The notes below the pieces were generated by a model. The model ran no database searches and was not told the DNA's origin. It worked only from the letters and a program-made list of their open reading frames with translations. From positions 1 through 64,000 of the forward strand of contig JADNRX010000140.1 in NCBI GenBank assembly GCA_015501595.1: a DNA stretch of 64,000 nt, read 5' to 3'. This document shows, one piece after another, positions 10,289-23,400 of this stretch. The stretch comes from Hymenopellis radicata. Its lineage: Eukaryota; Basidiomycota; Agaricomycetes; Agaricales; Physalacriaceae. How positions within the stretch are numbered: the stretch's first letter is position 1; the number at the start of each line of letters is the position of its first letter. A program made the position numbers and the translations under genes.

Positions 10289-13200
10289 CTACACTTGATA
10301 CCACTTTTTCGAGTTGTTCACAAAGTAGAACAGCTCGCTTTCTTCCGAGTCGTCCAGGGCGGTGACAATTTGTGCATCCGTCCCGTCAATCGCCGTCCTG
10401 ATATAGCCGTCGTATAACAAGTATTGAAGAATATCATACACTTCCTGTCGGTCATATGTCGTTTTGAGCCGCCATCGAAGTTCGCTCTTTGTTGGAAATG
10501 AAGGGTAAGCTGAGATGCGGAGATGTCGGTTGCAACCTCACCTGTGATATGCCTGGACGGAACACAATCGTCCCGATAACAGCTCTCACGGCAGCGCCCC
10601 AGACCTCCATCAATTTTGCGCCGGAAATATCTATCCATCGTCGAGGGAAAATGCTGTACGGCGATTCAGATGGCAGAGTCACAGTCCAAGGTCTTATATG
10701 AGCCGCAGAGACCAAGACCAGCGGCGACGAATAGCCCATCCAATACAAAAGTGGCAGAGGTCCATCAGTCATCTTCTGTATGAAGGGCATCAATTCGTCC
10801 ATGCCTGTCTGGGTCGTTTCCTACCCAAAAGTTAAAGAGCTGATGATTGAACTCAAACCAGTCGACATACCACCAGAGTCTGTTTAGTGGCACCTTGGCT
10901 GCCAGCCTGACCCACGATCCAGAGTACTAGCTCGGCGCGAGACATCTCTTCCGGAAGCAGAGATGCGCTCAATGCCGCCCAATGCTCGTTCAGACACGCA
11001 GTGCAATCGATGACCCCATCGTCGCATGTTTGCCTACAACACGCAGCGGAATGATTTACTGTCTGACCGTGTTCAGCATCGGCGGCAGTTGTTGCATCGA
11101 TCTCCGTTGTATCAATGTCCATTGCATGAACAGACGGCGTTGTTTGTTGACTTGAAGAACGAAACGCCGAGTCAGCCTCACAGAACTGTACGAAAAGAGT
11201 CGTCTCAATCTGATCATCGTCTGACAAGAAGTTGGGTCAACTCAATAGGAAACGTACGAGAATACAACGTACCTGCTTTCTTACTATTCCAGTCGAGCAT
11301 AGGGCGAGCAGCCTGAGGGCCAGATGTATCAATCTTGAAATCCAGCTTGCCATCCGAAGTCAGTTGGATTAACGCAGCGGTGTCCCCGTCTGTCGCAAAG
11401 AGCGGCCACTCTCTCCACGCATCCAACTCAGCTGCTGAAAAACTTTCGTCCAACCCGGCCGCGTCTTGGAATAACTCGCTCGAAATAGGTCCCCCTAGTT
11501 GTGCTTGGTTACTGTCAAATTGTCAGATCAGACTGAGAATTCGTGGAGTAGGTTCATCTTACGCGTCAGATATCTTAAGTTGACGGCCCGGCTTTTGCCG
11601 ATGGTGATCTCGGACTAGCTTGGAAAATACGCCACGACCCAACAACGTTTTCGTGGCCACGCTGACATCCTGATCATCGGCAGCACTCCGCAGAAAATTA
11701 GACGCCGCTTCCGCCTCGTAATGCTCATGTGGGGTACCAAGCGCCATCTACATTCATCATGAGGACAACTGTGATCGAGCAGAGAGAAACAGCAAACCTT
11801 AAGGGCCACCTCTGCCAAGGAGAGAGGATTCGGAGATGGTTGATCGACCAGCTCTCCATAGACGTTGGTGAAGGGTGTTGAAGATAGACGTTTCTCTCTG
11901 TCCTCCTCGACAACACCATACCACATGAAATCCCATGTGGTTGCAGTAGGATTTGATTCATGAACATCGAAATGTTCTACAAGGTCCTCGATAGTGCTGG
12001 GAATGACGATATCACCAGCAACAGTCCCTTGTGGTTGAGCATATCCGACGCGTCTGTCAAGGATCAGCGACGATTTTCTGAGTATTATCGGAGATCCTTA
12101 CATCGCATTTTTGTCTATGCGTTTACGCAGGAATTCGATGTGCTTGATGAGGTCAAAGTTCGTCGCGCTACCAAGCTCTTCGTCTGGAAGAGCTGGGGTG
12201 CCGCGATGTTTCATCCAAAGTTCATACCACCGGTCCTCAAGGCGATTGAGATATGCATCATTTCCAGGCGTTTCCCGTATGTGGGTTAGACGTTGACGGA
12301 CACTGTTCCGGGGAACGGCCGGAAAGACTTGTTCAAACGCTCCCCAATCGAGTCTTAGACCATTGCGACAGCGAGCTTTGATGATAACGCAGGCGTCTCG
12401 AGCAAGTTCCTCGTAATCACGATTCCACTGGAAACGGTGCCTTCGGATGGGAGCCTTCACCTTCGGTTCATCTATAGAAACAGAAACTGTAAGCAATATT
12501 CGCTTCAGACAATACACCTGTACCTTCGGCATCGGAATCATCCTTGCGCTTTCGCTTTGTGCGGCGGGGAGGAGCAGAAATAGGTGGACCTTGCTCAGCT
12601 ATGAGGCTCTGGATTGACTTCTCTCCGGCGCCGTGATCGATGGTGGGCAGAGGTGCAGTTGAGATGATAGAGTGGGCGTGATGCGCTGGAATTCTGCTCT
12701 GAGTTTGAAGATTCGGCTTAAGGACCTGGGCAGCAGCGGCTTCGGATTCCTCGAAGGCTTTTCGAATCTCAGCTTCCCATTTTTCTGCATCCTTGTGAAC
12801 AGATCCCAGAAAACGCATCTGAATCTTGCGTAGACGCACAGTCGCATGCTGAGACGGTTCCGGATGAACCTTATTCACCAACTCATCCCACTCCCGTTCA
12901 CGCAGGAGTTTAGCTTCTGCAGCCTTCTTAGCCAACGATGCCTTGGCCTGCGCGGTCTCCTGAGCATTCTCCTCCTTGCTACGTTTCTCGAGCTCGTTGT
13001 CGCGATTTCGTTTCCGCCGCACTTTGCCAATGTCCTTCACCATCTTTTGATGAGCAGTTGTGAAGTATTCAGCGACAACTTCCTTCGGGGCGCTTATCAC
13101 GTGGCTTATCTTCTCAATTTCCGCACTTCCTCCATTTTCCAAATCCAAAGGCGTTTTTCCTGTGGTCACATCAACAAAGCGTTGCATGTACCGCGTCTGA

Positions 13201-16200
13201 TGCCACGTAAAGACGTATTTGGGATTCCAGGATACCGATCTTCTGAGAGACCGTGCCGGTTTCGTATCTTGCGCCGGAAGAAATGTAGCAGGTGCGTTCG
13301 TAGATGTCGCGGCCAATTTGCTCTCGAGGCATGCTTCACGAAGAGCTGCCCAATACGCCTCAGCTTCAGGCACAGTTCCGACGGAAAGGCTTCGGAGTAA
13401 AGGTGGGTACTTCTCTGAAGAGGCCCAATGGTAAAGAGGAGCGAGGGAGAGGAACTGCCAGTACATGGGGGCAGTCGTAGGAGTGCTAACACTCCATCCC
13501 TCCATTGACGCCTTATCGAAGGTTTTTGGATGCAGGTCCGACACAATGGCATCGAGCCTAATAAAAGGAGCATTTGATGTCGACTCTATGAGAGGAATGG
13601 CAAGACCCAGACATCTCAAAGTTTCGAGAATATCAAGGAAGCGCGAACGGGCTCTGGATTTGCCTATTTGCAAGATCGAACGCAGACTCTGGGGAAGATT
13701 GCGCACTAATGTCTTCCGACTTTCCTGGTCAGAGAGAAATTCGGTCAACTGTTCATGATGGAAGAGAGGTGACAGCAGGGAGCAGTAGAGTTCCAGTGGA
13801 AGGTCGAAGCAAAAGTGAGCAAGATTGAGGACGCGATATTCATGCGAGACGATGTTCGGAGACTCTAAAGTCTTGTTAAAAGCGTCCGTAGTGGTAAGAT
13901 GAAGCTCTCGAGCGCGAAGGGCTTTGGCAACGATGTTACCGTACATCTGACCCAGAGTCGATCGCTCGGTGAGAAGGACTTCACGAATAGTGTTGTCGTC
14001 GTGACTGAACAGCTCGTCAACGCGTGCCGAGTTCTTCTTCAAGCGCTCGTTGTCATCCCTGGTAGTGTGATCCATCTGCAAAAGCTGCAGGGGAAGATTG
14101 CCACGGTTAAGTAGGGATGGGTCAGGCCCGTACTCCATCGGATCGTCAAGCTTCTTCACAGCGGCAGGCTGTGGAGGAAGTGAGGCTTGACCGCGCGCCA
14201 ACTCCAACAAGAAAGCGTTTAGCTGTGCTTCGGGGGTGTTCGGCAAGTACACAATGACCGTAGGACGTCCTACACCAGCAGGACCTGGCAGCATGGTCTT
14301 CATCTGCTTGATTCGGCCCTGTGACTCTAAGCTGTTTAGAGTCGCGACAGCCGTTCGTTTGTCCGTGCGAGTCCCGACTGGCGCGCTTGTCGCTTCTCCT
14401 TTCTGGGCCAAAGTCTCCAGAAGTGCGGTGTGCGCATCAAACATCTCCTTGGTCTGTGTGTTGGCGATCCCTCCCAAAGTTTCGATGACGTGAAATAGTT
14501 CGTTTTCGCGGCGCAAGTGGGACACGTTGACGCGTCGATTTGAAGAAGTCGCAGAAAGTTGGTTTTTTGGCATCGAAGACGGTGGAACAGACTAGCAGAG
14601 ACTTAGTTATGATGAAAGCTACGAATAATGTCCTTACTATGACTTGTTCCGAAGGCGACTCTTGCGGCTGCCGCAGTGCTGGCGGGCTCTTCAGCAGCAG
14701 CTGAGGATCGATGGGAATGGCCGCAATATCTAGAGACTCGAGAGCACTTGTAGGAGCCTCGCTCGTCACATTGGCGATTTGAGAAACCTCCGCAACGGGA
14801 ATTGCTTCTGGGGGACGTTGTATGATGTCCGTTCCATTGCCGGATGCAGAAGTAGCCATACTGTCATGCGGTTCTTGAGATTCTGTGCGAGGTATATGAG
14901 GCGGCACTGTGTCGAGCGCGACAGGTTCCACCGTTGGTCCTATCATTTCAGACTCAACCATAGTGACATCAGGCGGCGCGTCGGTTCCGTGGGGTGCTGG
15001 TGCCAGTGAGGCGGTGGCCTCATCACTAACAGCATTGAGTGGATCTCCCAACATATCGACGTCATCGTCGACAACTGCCTTCGAAAGTCGGCCGCTCTTT
15101 CTCGACGACTTGGCTGGCTTTGAAGCGGTCTTCTTCTTCGACGTTGAAGCGGAAGCAGTAGAATCCTCCGGTAATGGAGTTTTCCGAGGCCTACCGCGCG
15201 GCTTCTTGGGCGCTTCGGGTGCATTTTGTTTACGGTTGCCTTCTGAAAAGTTGTCAATCAAGGCTGCGATAAACCTAAGAGATCCTACCTGGAGCCTCCG
15301 CTGCAGTCTCCTTCTCCTTTGCCGTTTTCCTCTTCTTGGCGGCAGGTGCCTCAAGTGTAGCGTCGTTATCAGCCAACTTCCGCTTCTTGGAGTTCCTAGC
15401 AGGCTTGACTGCATTGCTGGCATCGTCAGTCTTCTTGCTACGGCCCTTTTTGGCTGGACCATCGGGAGGAACAGGAGTCTTCAGCGGTTTCTTCCTCGGC
15501 TTGCCGGTTGCTGCCTCTCGAGCAACGTCGGCGGCTTCCTTGAACTCGTCCTGATATGACTCCAGTTCATCAATATCGGAGTAAAACGACCCGCCCTCTA
15601 TCTTCATAAATCCTCCAATGTCATCGAAAGACACGTTGGAGAGGCCCGCGGAAGATTTATCAAGATTTTCCTTGGAGACAAGTTTGTGATAGGCGGATAC
15701 CGTGAAATATCTGTGACGACGTTCACGCCCACTAGTCTCCATGAGTCCGGAGATCCCTAGATCATTCAAGTGCTCGGGCGGTGGGAACTTTTCCGCTCGT
15801 GTGAGAAGCAGTTCAATCGTTCGCTTATCGAAGTTACACAAAGAAGAAGAAAGCTCCTGGAGGAATCGTGAGAAATCGGGGCGACCCACAACGTGAGCAG
15901 CAGCATACATTGAGTGTCATTCCTGTCGTCCCTGCCTCTTCCAGCAGATCAATGATCAGTTTGTGAATTGTACTATTGACTTTGACGCCGCTGGGCTCTA
16001 TGAAATGATCATGACTACTGCATCCAAGAAGAATATGAAAAGAATTTCTTACCGTCGCTATCATCGTCCAGTAGAGCGTCTGCATCTGCGTCTTGAGCAA
16101 CCTTACTGCCATCTTCATTCAGCAGACGAAAACAAGTAACGGATGTCGTCTGGTTTTTCTTCTTGTTAGGCACAACGACTTTCTCGATTATGCCTTCCTG

Positions 16201-17351
16201 GAGCATTTCTCGAATCCGACTCTGGAAGAAGCGACGGTCGGTCTTGGTAGGTTGCTTGAAACCGATAGTGATGATCATGTTGTTGGAAGGGTGCAGCTGA
16301 TTTTTCGAAGCCTTGAGAAGTTTGACGACGCGTCCGCGAACAAGAGGTAAGCTAGAGAGATGGCGGGCATCGATGGGCGTAAAGTTGAGAGCCTTGATAT
16401 CGGAGGGGACATCCTCTAACGCGTCATCTACCACAGGAGCCTCGTCCACTTGTACATTCGCTTGACTTTCTTCCTCTCGTATGGCCTTCCAGGAAGGACT
16501 GCGATCAAAGAAGTACTTGTGGATGACAAAATGGGTCCCGACGCCTCCTCGCCGAACTTTTGCGCTAGAAGGAGAGTCAGCAAAGACGCCGAAGATGGGA
16601 ACGAGAACATACACAAGATCAAGATCAGTCAATTGTTTCACGAGGTAAAAACACGTCTTTTGATCGTATTTGGATTTCTGTCCCAACTCGACAACGGAGA
16701 TGCCACTGTCTCGACCGCGAGTGATTATCTGGAGAGCGGAGAACACCATAGGACTGAGTTTAGGAAACTGAATCAAGTGTTAGAATAAGGCTGGCGAAAT
16801 ATTACAAGACATACCCTTATATGTGATCCAGTAACAGCAGCATATATCGACTCGGGGGCTACGGCGATGCGCAAATCATCTCCATACTGCTTAACCAAGT
16901 CATCGAGTGAACGAGACTTGGCATCAGGAATGATGTCTAGCTGGGGAGGACTGGTTTCAACGAGGACCTCTCCCTTGGCGCTGGCCTTGCGTTTCGCACT
17001 TGTTTGTGGGGCGACCCACACTTCCGAGGTTATACCAGGTGGCTTGGTCCCGACGAGAACGTTTGCCTGCTGAACGACAAACGACCAGACGAACGCGCAA
17101 AAGTCATCGTCCACTTTCTGGGTGTGCGGCGAGGTCCCATGGGAGTAAAAATCGGCGATGAAGTCGCTAAGCCGAGCTGGATTGGAGCCTGAACACAGAA
17201 ATGAGCCCAAGTTGAAAGAAAGCAGGCAAGAAACGCAATAGTAGGGGTTCGAACCCAGCAACAGACAAAGAATATGCGTCACATGATAAAACTCACCAAG
17301 GTCACCGTCGAATGCGAGCTCGCGTAGACAGTGGTGGAGGAGCTCGTCCAT
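10289..17351 (-). CDS. TFC3: TFIIIC B-block-binding subunit (tau138/TFC3 type)
   Basis: Largest subunit of the RNA polymerase III factor TFIIIC, which binds the box B element of tRNA genes in the nucleus. About 2,100 residues in 14 inferred exons. It starts MDELLHHCLRELAFDGDLG, the typical start of the family; an upstream TTG in frame is not a start. Winged-helix segments follow (for example GISVVELGQKSKYDQKTCFYLVKQL and GMTLNELSSSLCNFDKRTIE, here shown only in part), then a lysine-rich linker with an AT-hook (PRGRPRKTP), a large central domain with another winged helix (RRENELFHVIETLGG), and a C-terminal extended winged helix ending FVNNSKKWYQV. Exons were joined in phase throughout (for instance DSD to EPSG, SEQVI to SVPP, AEG to DEPK). 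Several separate open stretches here belong to this one gene. Confidence 0.93.
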
Positions 17352-17721
17352 ACCCGTCCGGTTGACGGGGACTGCTGTCGGCGAGACGGGTGGCGGTGGT
17401 GGTGGGATGAAAGGAACCCTGCGGCTGACTACGGGCAATAGCGGTCTCCAATTTCGACGTTAGTTAGCTGTCTGTCCACTGTCAGAGCAGCGCGCTTCCT
17501 CGCAAGCTGTGAAAAGTCAAGGCCAAACGTCGATGACGGATCGATTGTGACATCCCCGATTATAATTGGTCACACGGGTCCTCAAAAAGACACAACAATC
17601 ATGTATAATGAGTGATGTATGCTCGGGGAATATACAGAGCTTTTATCTAGGGTAATTCATAAAGTCATTCATCTAAAGTACGAGTAACCACCAAAAAAAC
17701 ACGAAGATGAACCCTGCAGTC
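17352..17721. other. Intergenic, nothing recognised
   Basis: About 370 bp between the TFC3 start and the end of the PRELI gene, both on the minus strand. It should hold the TFC3 promoter; the part nearest 17640-17720 is AT-rich, fitting a 3' end of the PRELI gene. No other feature was seen. Confidence 0.45.
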
Positions 17722-18413
17722 CTATAGCGCTGCCACTGCTTGTACATTGCGTTCCTCCCATAGATTTCGGAGTACGTCGGTAAACGCGAGCTTTCCGAGA
17801 GCAGCATTATCTTGGAAGCGCTGTAGCATCCATCGTTCCACCCCGTCAGCGACACTACGCCATATAGCCATCCTTGCAGTGATCTCTGCTGTTTGCAAAA
17901 AGGAGGTGTGTGTTTGGGAGGCAGGTCGGTACTCAATGCTCTCCAAGCACTGTGCTACGTTGTTTAGAGACCTATACAAGTATTCAGAATCTGAGGGAAA
18001 TAGCAGAGCAATGCTCTTACATGTTGACTGACGAAATGGAGGCGCGTTGATTTTTAGGGTCTATAAATGAAATTTCGCGAACATATGCATCTTCTGAGCC
18101 GCCAAACATCTGGATTCCTTATAAGTGAGACTCTTAGGCGAGAACACCCAACGCACCTTGAGGATCCATCCTGGTGCTTTCTGTTTGCAACCTAGCACTC
18201 GCTCCGTTCGTATGATACCAGTTACCGGGTCGACTGAGCGGTCCAGAACGTCTATACTGACGACATGGGAGCATTTTGGGTTGGGATATTTGTGCCACAT
18301 TCCAATGACGACGTGAGACCACGGATGACTGTCGTAACCATTAAAACGGAGTCAGAAATAAAAGAAAATGGCTCTGCGCACTCGTAGTTGAAGACTTGAT
18401 TGAAGAAATGCAT
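17722..18413 (-). CDS. PRELI/MSF1 lipid-transfer protein, Ups2/Slowmo-like
   Basis: Mitochondrial intermembrane-space protein that shuttles phospholipid (phosphatidylserine for the Ups2 branch) with Mdm35. Four exons give about 175 residues. The N-terminus MHFFNQVFNYDHPWSHV followed by WHKYPNPKCSHVVSIDVLDR is the PRELI/MSF1 signature. The central block (RTERVLGCKQKAPGWILK) and the C-terminal amphipathic segment (WRSVADGVERWMLQRF) are also typical. Junctions use GTGCGC, GTGCGT and GTAAGA donors and keep phase. The Ups2/Slowmo branch is chosen because the N-terminus begins with the MxFF...Y(D/N)HPW form and because of the KAPGW motif. A second member of the family lies 12 kb away (Ups1-like, 30130-30944). 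Confidence 0.9.
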
Positions 18414-18717
18414 TGTCGTGAGGAAATTAAGTGAGAGGGAATATAGATAAGGGAAATCTAGTGACGAAAGATGGGGCTCGTCGTGTGAGCGGTTAAAGAG
18501 GCGAGCAGGGCGATGACCAATCGGGGTTGGGCACTGTCTTCCGAGCGGTGCCGATCGCAGGATCAGCGGGCCGAGCCGGTTTCATGTGAAATTTCCCACC
18601 AATCGGAGGCTCCTCAAACGCGATTTCCATTCGTACTCCCATTCGTGTACATTTGTAGCAATGTAGGAGACGTCATTAAAGTAAAGGCTACATATGAAAG
18701 TGATATTCAGTCCAGCT
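18414..18717. other. Intergenic, nothing recognised
   Basis: About 300 bp between the Ups2-like start and the end of the ABCD transporter. Likely promoter of the former. No coding or RNA feature seen. Confidence 0.45.
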
Positions 18718-21621
18718 CTACACCGAACGTTCTAAGCGCAATTCCTCCAGGCGTGCTTTCATCTTCGGCCTAGATAGCACATGTGAGAAGGGTAAAGACA
18801 TCGAAGCCAAACTTACACTTCAAGCAGCCTGGATTCCAGTCCCTGCTTTTCCTGTTGTAGAGCGAGGCGGCGCTCAGCATCCAGCTTTGTGCTGAAATTA
18901 CACGAGTTCAACGAAAGTGTTCAGACTGCGCGATAGATACGCGGAACTCACAAGACATATCCTCCCTGGCCGTCGTAATGTAGGATCATGGCGTGGTATT
19001 TCCACAGAGATGGCCTATGGGAAACTGTGAGGACTGTGATGCCCAGCTTGGCGGCATGCTCCATCATCATTCCCTCCATGTCAGGCGGAACCAAGGAGGT
19101 TGCCTCGTCTAGAATGGCGTACTAGAGAGGGGGGTTATGGTTATCAATATTAAACCTGCTCCAATTGAATGTACCTTGGGGTTATGATAGAATAAACGCG
19201 CCCAAGCAATCTTCTGTTGGTCGCCGCCACTCAATGCATCCCTCCACTCCCTTGCCGCGTCCCATCCACCCTCTCTTTCCACTACATTTTCCATGTTCAC
19301 GACACCTAAGACTTTGACTAAATCGTCGTCAGTAATACCACCTGAAGATGAAATTTAGCTTCGTCTATGTGTACACGTGCAGAGTGCTTACGGGCGTCCA
19401 TGGTCTCCTTGGAGTGAGGATAAATCACTTGGTCCCGAAGAGTTCCCAGAGAAAGATACGGCCGCTGTGGAATCAAAATGAACTCGGAAGCCACCGGCTT
19501 TCTAACGACGCCCGAGTACACCGGCCATAGACCACCCAGGATGCGGAAGAGTGAAGACTTGCCGCACCCATTAGGACCCACAATAAGAAGGTTTTGCTTA
19601 ACGAAAGAACACGTAAATCAAGGAAACATATCACGACAAAGATGGCTCGTACGCCTTGTTTGATATGAAAGCTCAGGCTCTTCACGAGGACATCGCCATT
19701 TGGTGTAACAATCGGCACGTTATCGAATTCAATGTCCTCCGACATGATGATCTGTCCGCGTCCTCGGAGGACTATATAACACGCTAGCGGTTAGACCGAA
19801 TGGGATAAGGATTAGCCAAGACATACTGTGAGCGTTTTCACCCGTCGTTGCACTGCTGATGAGAGCCTTCTCAAACCTTCCCTTCTGTACATCTTTCATG
19901 GTGTCAAGTAGAAGTGATACGCGCGCGGTATAACCGGCCAGCTCAGAAAGATCCTTATAAGAGTACATCACACGTCTGTGCGATCTCAGCACACATTCAC
20001 GATATAAACAAAAACGCACCCCATGGCATCTGTTGCGATCTCAGAACACATTCACGATATAAACAAAAAACGCACCAGAGGCAGACAACAACAGTCTTCT
20101 GTTCGTTACGAACCCTGTTCAATCATTTAGAGTCAGGCATAAAGAAGCACAGATAGTGAACATACCCTCGGTACGGGAACCAAGATCGATCTGTCCAACA
20201 CCAGGAAGCTTGATGAAGACAGGAATGCCACATATGGCAAGCTGAGACTATGTCAGGACCTCATTAACGATGTGAAAGCAACATACTCCAAAGCTTCCCC
20301 AAAGCCATTTGATGATACCTTCTTCGACACAACCAAACCACCAGCGCTTGTCCAACACCTTACTTTCGTGTCTCATCACCGTGGCGTATTCCCGCTCGAT
20401 TAGCATTTTTTCGGTCTGTTCTCCGCCCAAGAAAGCAATCTCTTCAGAAAACTCGGCTAGTCTGGAATGAGTATGACGAAGTTGACCTGCGAATTGGGCA
20501 GAAAGCGCAGTGTATGTCCCCAAGGGTGGTGTGAGATAGCGCACTAATAACAATAAACGATTGAGCGTGTTAGTTTGGAAGATCAAGAAAAACGAATACG
20601 AACGGAGAGCAGCAGTGGTCTGAACAAGAACGGTCAGGACTAGTAGTCCCTCCGCGCCGACATTTTGCGAGAGTTGGTAGTTATACAGTATGACGTCCAA
20701 GACGGGTTTCGCAAGGTTAGAATAGATTGATGCCAAATGTATCGAGAACTTGTTGATATCGTGTGTGATCATTCTGTAGCATATGGTCAATCAGGTTGCA
20801 ATACGTTTGGTTGTGGCAAGTGCGCAACTGGTCAGGGTTCTTTATTCGGTCGTCGAGATTGGCTACGACGAGTGTTCAGTGTATCAGATTTACGCAGTAC
20901 AAACAACTTACAGATCTTGTAATATACTTTCCCTTGAGGGCCTTCATCCTCTTCCCCGAGGTACTGTTGCAATACAACCTTGGTCAGACGTGTCCGGTAA
21001 GCGATGCTCAGTTTGTTCTGGATGTAGCTCAGCCAGCTATTTGTCCATGTGGCCGGAATTGCGACGAGAAGCCAGCGCGTAATGTTGAGAAAGAACTCCA
21101 AAGGTTGAGCGCGTACAAGACTAGCCACGATTCTACAAAGACCTCGAGTCGGCAAGCAAATGGAGATAGAACGAGGTAGGCACGCACCGACCGTCGAGCG
21201 CCGCGACGTAGAGTGAGATCGCGGTTCTGAGCACCAAGAGACTGGAGTGCATGATGAGAAGCATCGCTTCCTTTGATCTAGCGCCCGGGATGACAATTCG
21301 CAGGATGACGGCGAGGCGTTGGTAGAACACTGCGTCGACCTGAAACTTTTCAGTATGGCATCTAGACATTTATCTCGGTACTCACGGCTACACGCTCAGA
21401 TTTCGTAGTACCGTCGACCTTCTTTCCTTTCCCCTTCTTTTTGGACGCTCTTGATGATCCGCCCCTCCTGACAATCCGCGATACGTGGAGCCCAGAACAT
21501 AAAGGATGAAGGATGCGTTGATAATGCGCTGAATGAGCGGGCGATGGGCCGAGTACGACTTGGCGAGCGTCGCATAGTGTTTGGTGAGATTCTTAGCGCG
21601 TAAAGACGTCAAGGACGACAT
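18718..21621 (-). CDS. Peroxisomal fatty-acyl ABC half-transporter (ABCD/PXA family), with an apparent 1-nt frame break
   Basis: Imports long-chain fatty acids or their CoA esters into peroxisomes for beta-oxidation; works as a dimer. The start [13 protein letters not shown] is at 21621 and the end LRLERSV at 18718. ABCD hallmarks in order: [37 protein letters not shown] (split by an intron with a GTTGCG donor), [30 protein letters not shown], Walker [10 protein letters not shown], signature [14 protein letters not shown], Walker [10 protein letters not shown], switch His [11 protein letters not shown]. More than ten introns. Near the N-terminus a CCCC run (21462-21465) seems one base short: one added base joins GLSGG to a Lys/Gly-rich linker leading to [12 protein letters not shown], using a good GTGAGT donor. 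An alternative without indel uses a weaker GTACTA donor. A 10-nt exon lies at 20020-20029. Confidence 0.93.
19976..20075 (-). repeat. Tandem twin introns flanking a 10-nt exon in the ABCD gene
   Basis: Intron A (20075-20030, 46 nt) and intron B (20019-19976, 44 nt) are nearly identical: they differ by one T in the T-run, one T/G substitution and one A before the acceptor. Between them is a 10-nt exon (20029-20020, ATGCCATGGG). Splicing both out reads Ser-Asp-Ala-Met-Gly-Arg, then VMYSYKDL, as in the protein family; skipping the small exon gives an immediate stop. The similarity also extends a few bases into the upstream exon (TGCC..TGG), so the copied unit is about 55 bp. Confidence 0.88.
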
Positions 21622-22195
21622 GGACAGGAATCAGTTCGGGAAACAGCGTAAAGGTTAAATAGTCCAAAATTCGGCCCTAGCAGACACTCGATGCCTACTA
21701 CTCCGCGGAGACTGGAGTTCGGCAGGGCAATAGACGTGGAACCTGAGTGTAAGTGATAGAGCGGACAGCAGAGCATTCAACACAGTTGATCATGATGCTG
21801 ATGTGTGCAAGAAGCAATGGCGTGTGATTATGGACCGGCCCGACCCACCGGGAGTATGGTCGCGTTGTAGAGACATTATTACTGGTGCTCGGGTCACTCA
21901 GTGTTTGGTGCTAGATATTGAACAGATACTATCTACAACTCTACATGTTGTGAGTGAGTTCATGAGCGAGAGAGAATAGCTTGACCCACAATGCAGCCAA
22001 CACGTGCTTGCCACCACGAATTATCACGATCAACATGTACGTGTCTAGCGCGAGGGAAGCAATGCGTTTCTTGATATGGGGTTGCTCATGATTTTAAAAG
22101 AACCATTACTTTGTTTTACCGGTATGAAGAATCAATGATTGCGAGACTACATTGAGCAAAATGAGCCCCGTTGCCGTGAGGGTCTCGTACTGTAT
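21622..22195. other. Intergenic, nothing recognised
   Basis: About 570 bp between the ABCD start and the end of the HAD-fold gene, both minus strand. Likely the ABCD promoter region. No ORF with protein-like composition, no RNA gene and no repeat noticed. Confidence 0.5.
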
Positions 22196-23400
22196 TCATC
22201 TACATTCGGTCTTCAAGCCTGGCTTTCTGATCCATCTAACAACCTCCGCCCAGTCTCTAACTCGCTCTAGAGGAACTCCGTCTGGTATCTGAAGGCTCTC
22301 CTGTAATCAATTCTGTCAAGTAAGCCTGCATAAAACAGACCATTTGACTTGCCGCCTTCCAAAATTCTCTACCGTGCTCAGCCAGAAGACGGATGTCATA
22401 ACTCATAGAATCATTGTAGTCCTGCTGGCTAGATATTCTTTGATTCCACTCATAGTTACCAAATAGAAGGACTCGAGTAGCATTCGGATGCGCTGTTGCG
22501 CACTGAATCGCGTTCTCCGACGAGTCATCAATGAGGAGACGAGCACCAAGGTCGAAACAAACCTACGCGCACCGCGTAAGTCCATATTCCGCGAATTCAT
22601 TTCACTTACTTCAGCTTTACTGAGTTTCGTTACCACCTCGTGCCCTTCTTTGTGCGCGTCCTTGAACTGGCCGGTACATATAATGCTCTCGAAGCAATCT
22701 ACATAGATGAATTAGCACCTCGGTGTCATCAACGAACTCATACAGCTACCCGGAAAGGTTTTGTTAACCCACTCCCAGCTCTCGTCTTGAGTATCAGGAC
22801 CACGCGCCGTGACAATGATCAATCTGTATCCCATATCTTTAAGCGTCTGTATGCCTTCACGAGATCCCGGAACAGGCTGCGATTGATAAATAAGCGGCGT
22901 CTCATAGAACGCCTTGACTTTCTTGAACGTTTCTTGGACAGTGCCCAGAAGGGATTCTGCCACCTCGGCGTCAATACCGCGTGTTTGAACAGATCGCGCT
23001 CGAAGACGCGCACCCACCTTCCAATAGTAGTAATCTGCAAGAAAGAGGTGTTGACAGTCAATGTGGATAGAGCTGAACGCGAACAGGAAGCCAGTCACAG
23101 TAAAAGTGGTCAATCGTCATGTTGGTGCCGTACGCTTCGTTATGCCCTAATTATAACGTCGACGTCGGGATATAGGCTTTAACAAGGGTTTATTGAACTT
23201 ACAGGTGGCAACTTGTTGGTTTGTTTGACTGAGTACATCGTCCAAATCTACGGCGATGATGGGTCCAGAAGTAGGCGGTGAGGTCTGTGTAAGTCGCTCC
23301 AAGGCGTCTTTCTCCTCCGGATCAGGTTCATTCAAAGCGTAACAACACTCTCGCCCTCTTCAATTGCGTCGAAGACGTGTTTCGTTTCTGCGATGGACAT
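22196..23400 (-). CDS. HAD-superfamily hydrolase/nucleotidase-like
   Basis: Cytosolic phosphohydrolase of the HAD fold; substrate unknown. Motif I is AVDLDDVL (nucleophile and acid Asp), motif II is LIIVTARG, motif IV is LLIDDSSENA. Conserved flanks include ATWHNEAYGTNM, PVPGSREGIQTLKDMGY and a C-terminal VRDWAEVVRWI. Six or so exons; the stop is at 22196. The start is taken as ATG 23400 (MSIAETKHVFDAIEEGES). To reach the second exon either an intron is needed (GTTACG or GTGTTG donor near 23345 to a TTACACAG acceptor) or one base is missing near 23345, which would add NEPDPEEKDALERL in frame. Both are possible. The family resembles fungal homologues of 5'-nucleotidase C-type enzymes. Confidence 0.82.

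Noticed and set aside
10289..17351. Several separate genes in the 10-17 kb region
   Set aside because: All open stretches join in phase through ordinary introns into one TFIIIC subunit; no internal start or stop breaks it.
17351..17438. Upstream extension of TFC3 reading PVVSRRVPFIPPPPPP
   Set aside because: It would start at a TTG codon; the first ATG (17351) matches the family start MDELL.
23340..23350. Counting the HAD-gene 5' junction as another homopolymer deletion
   Set aside because: A plausible in-phase intron explains it equally well, so it was not added to the list of breaks.
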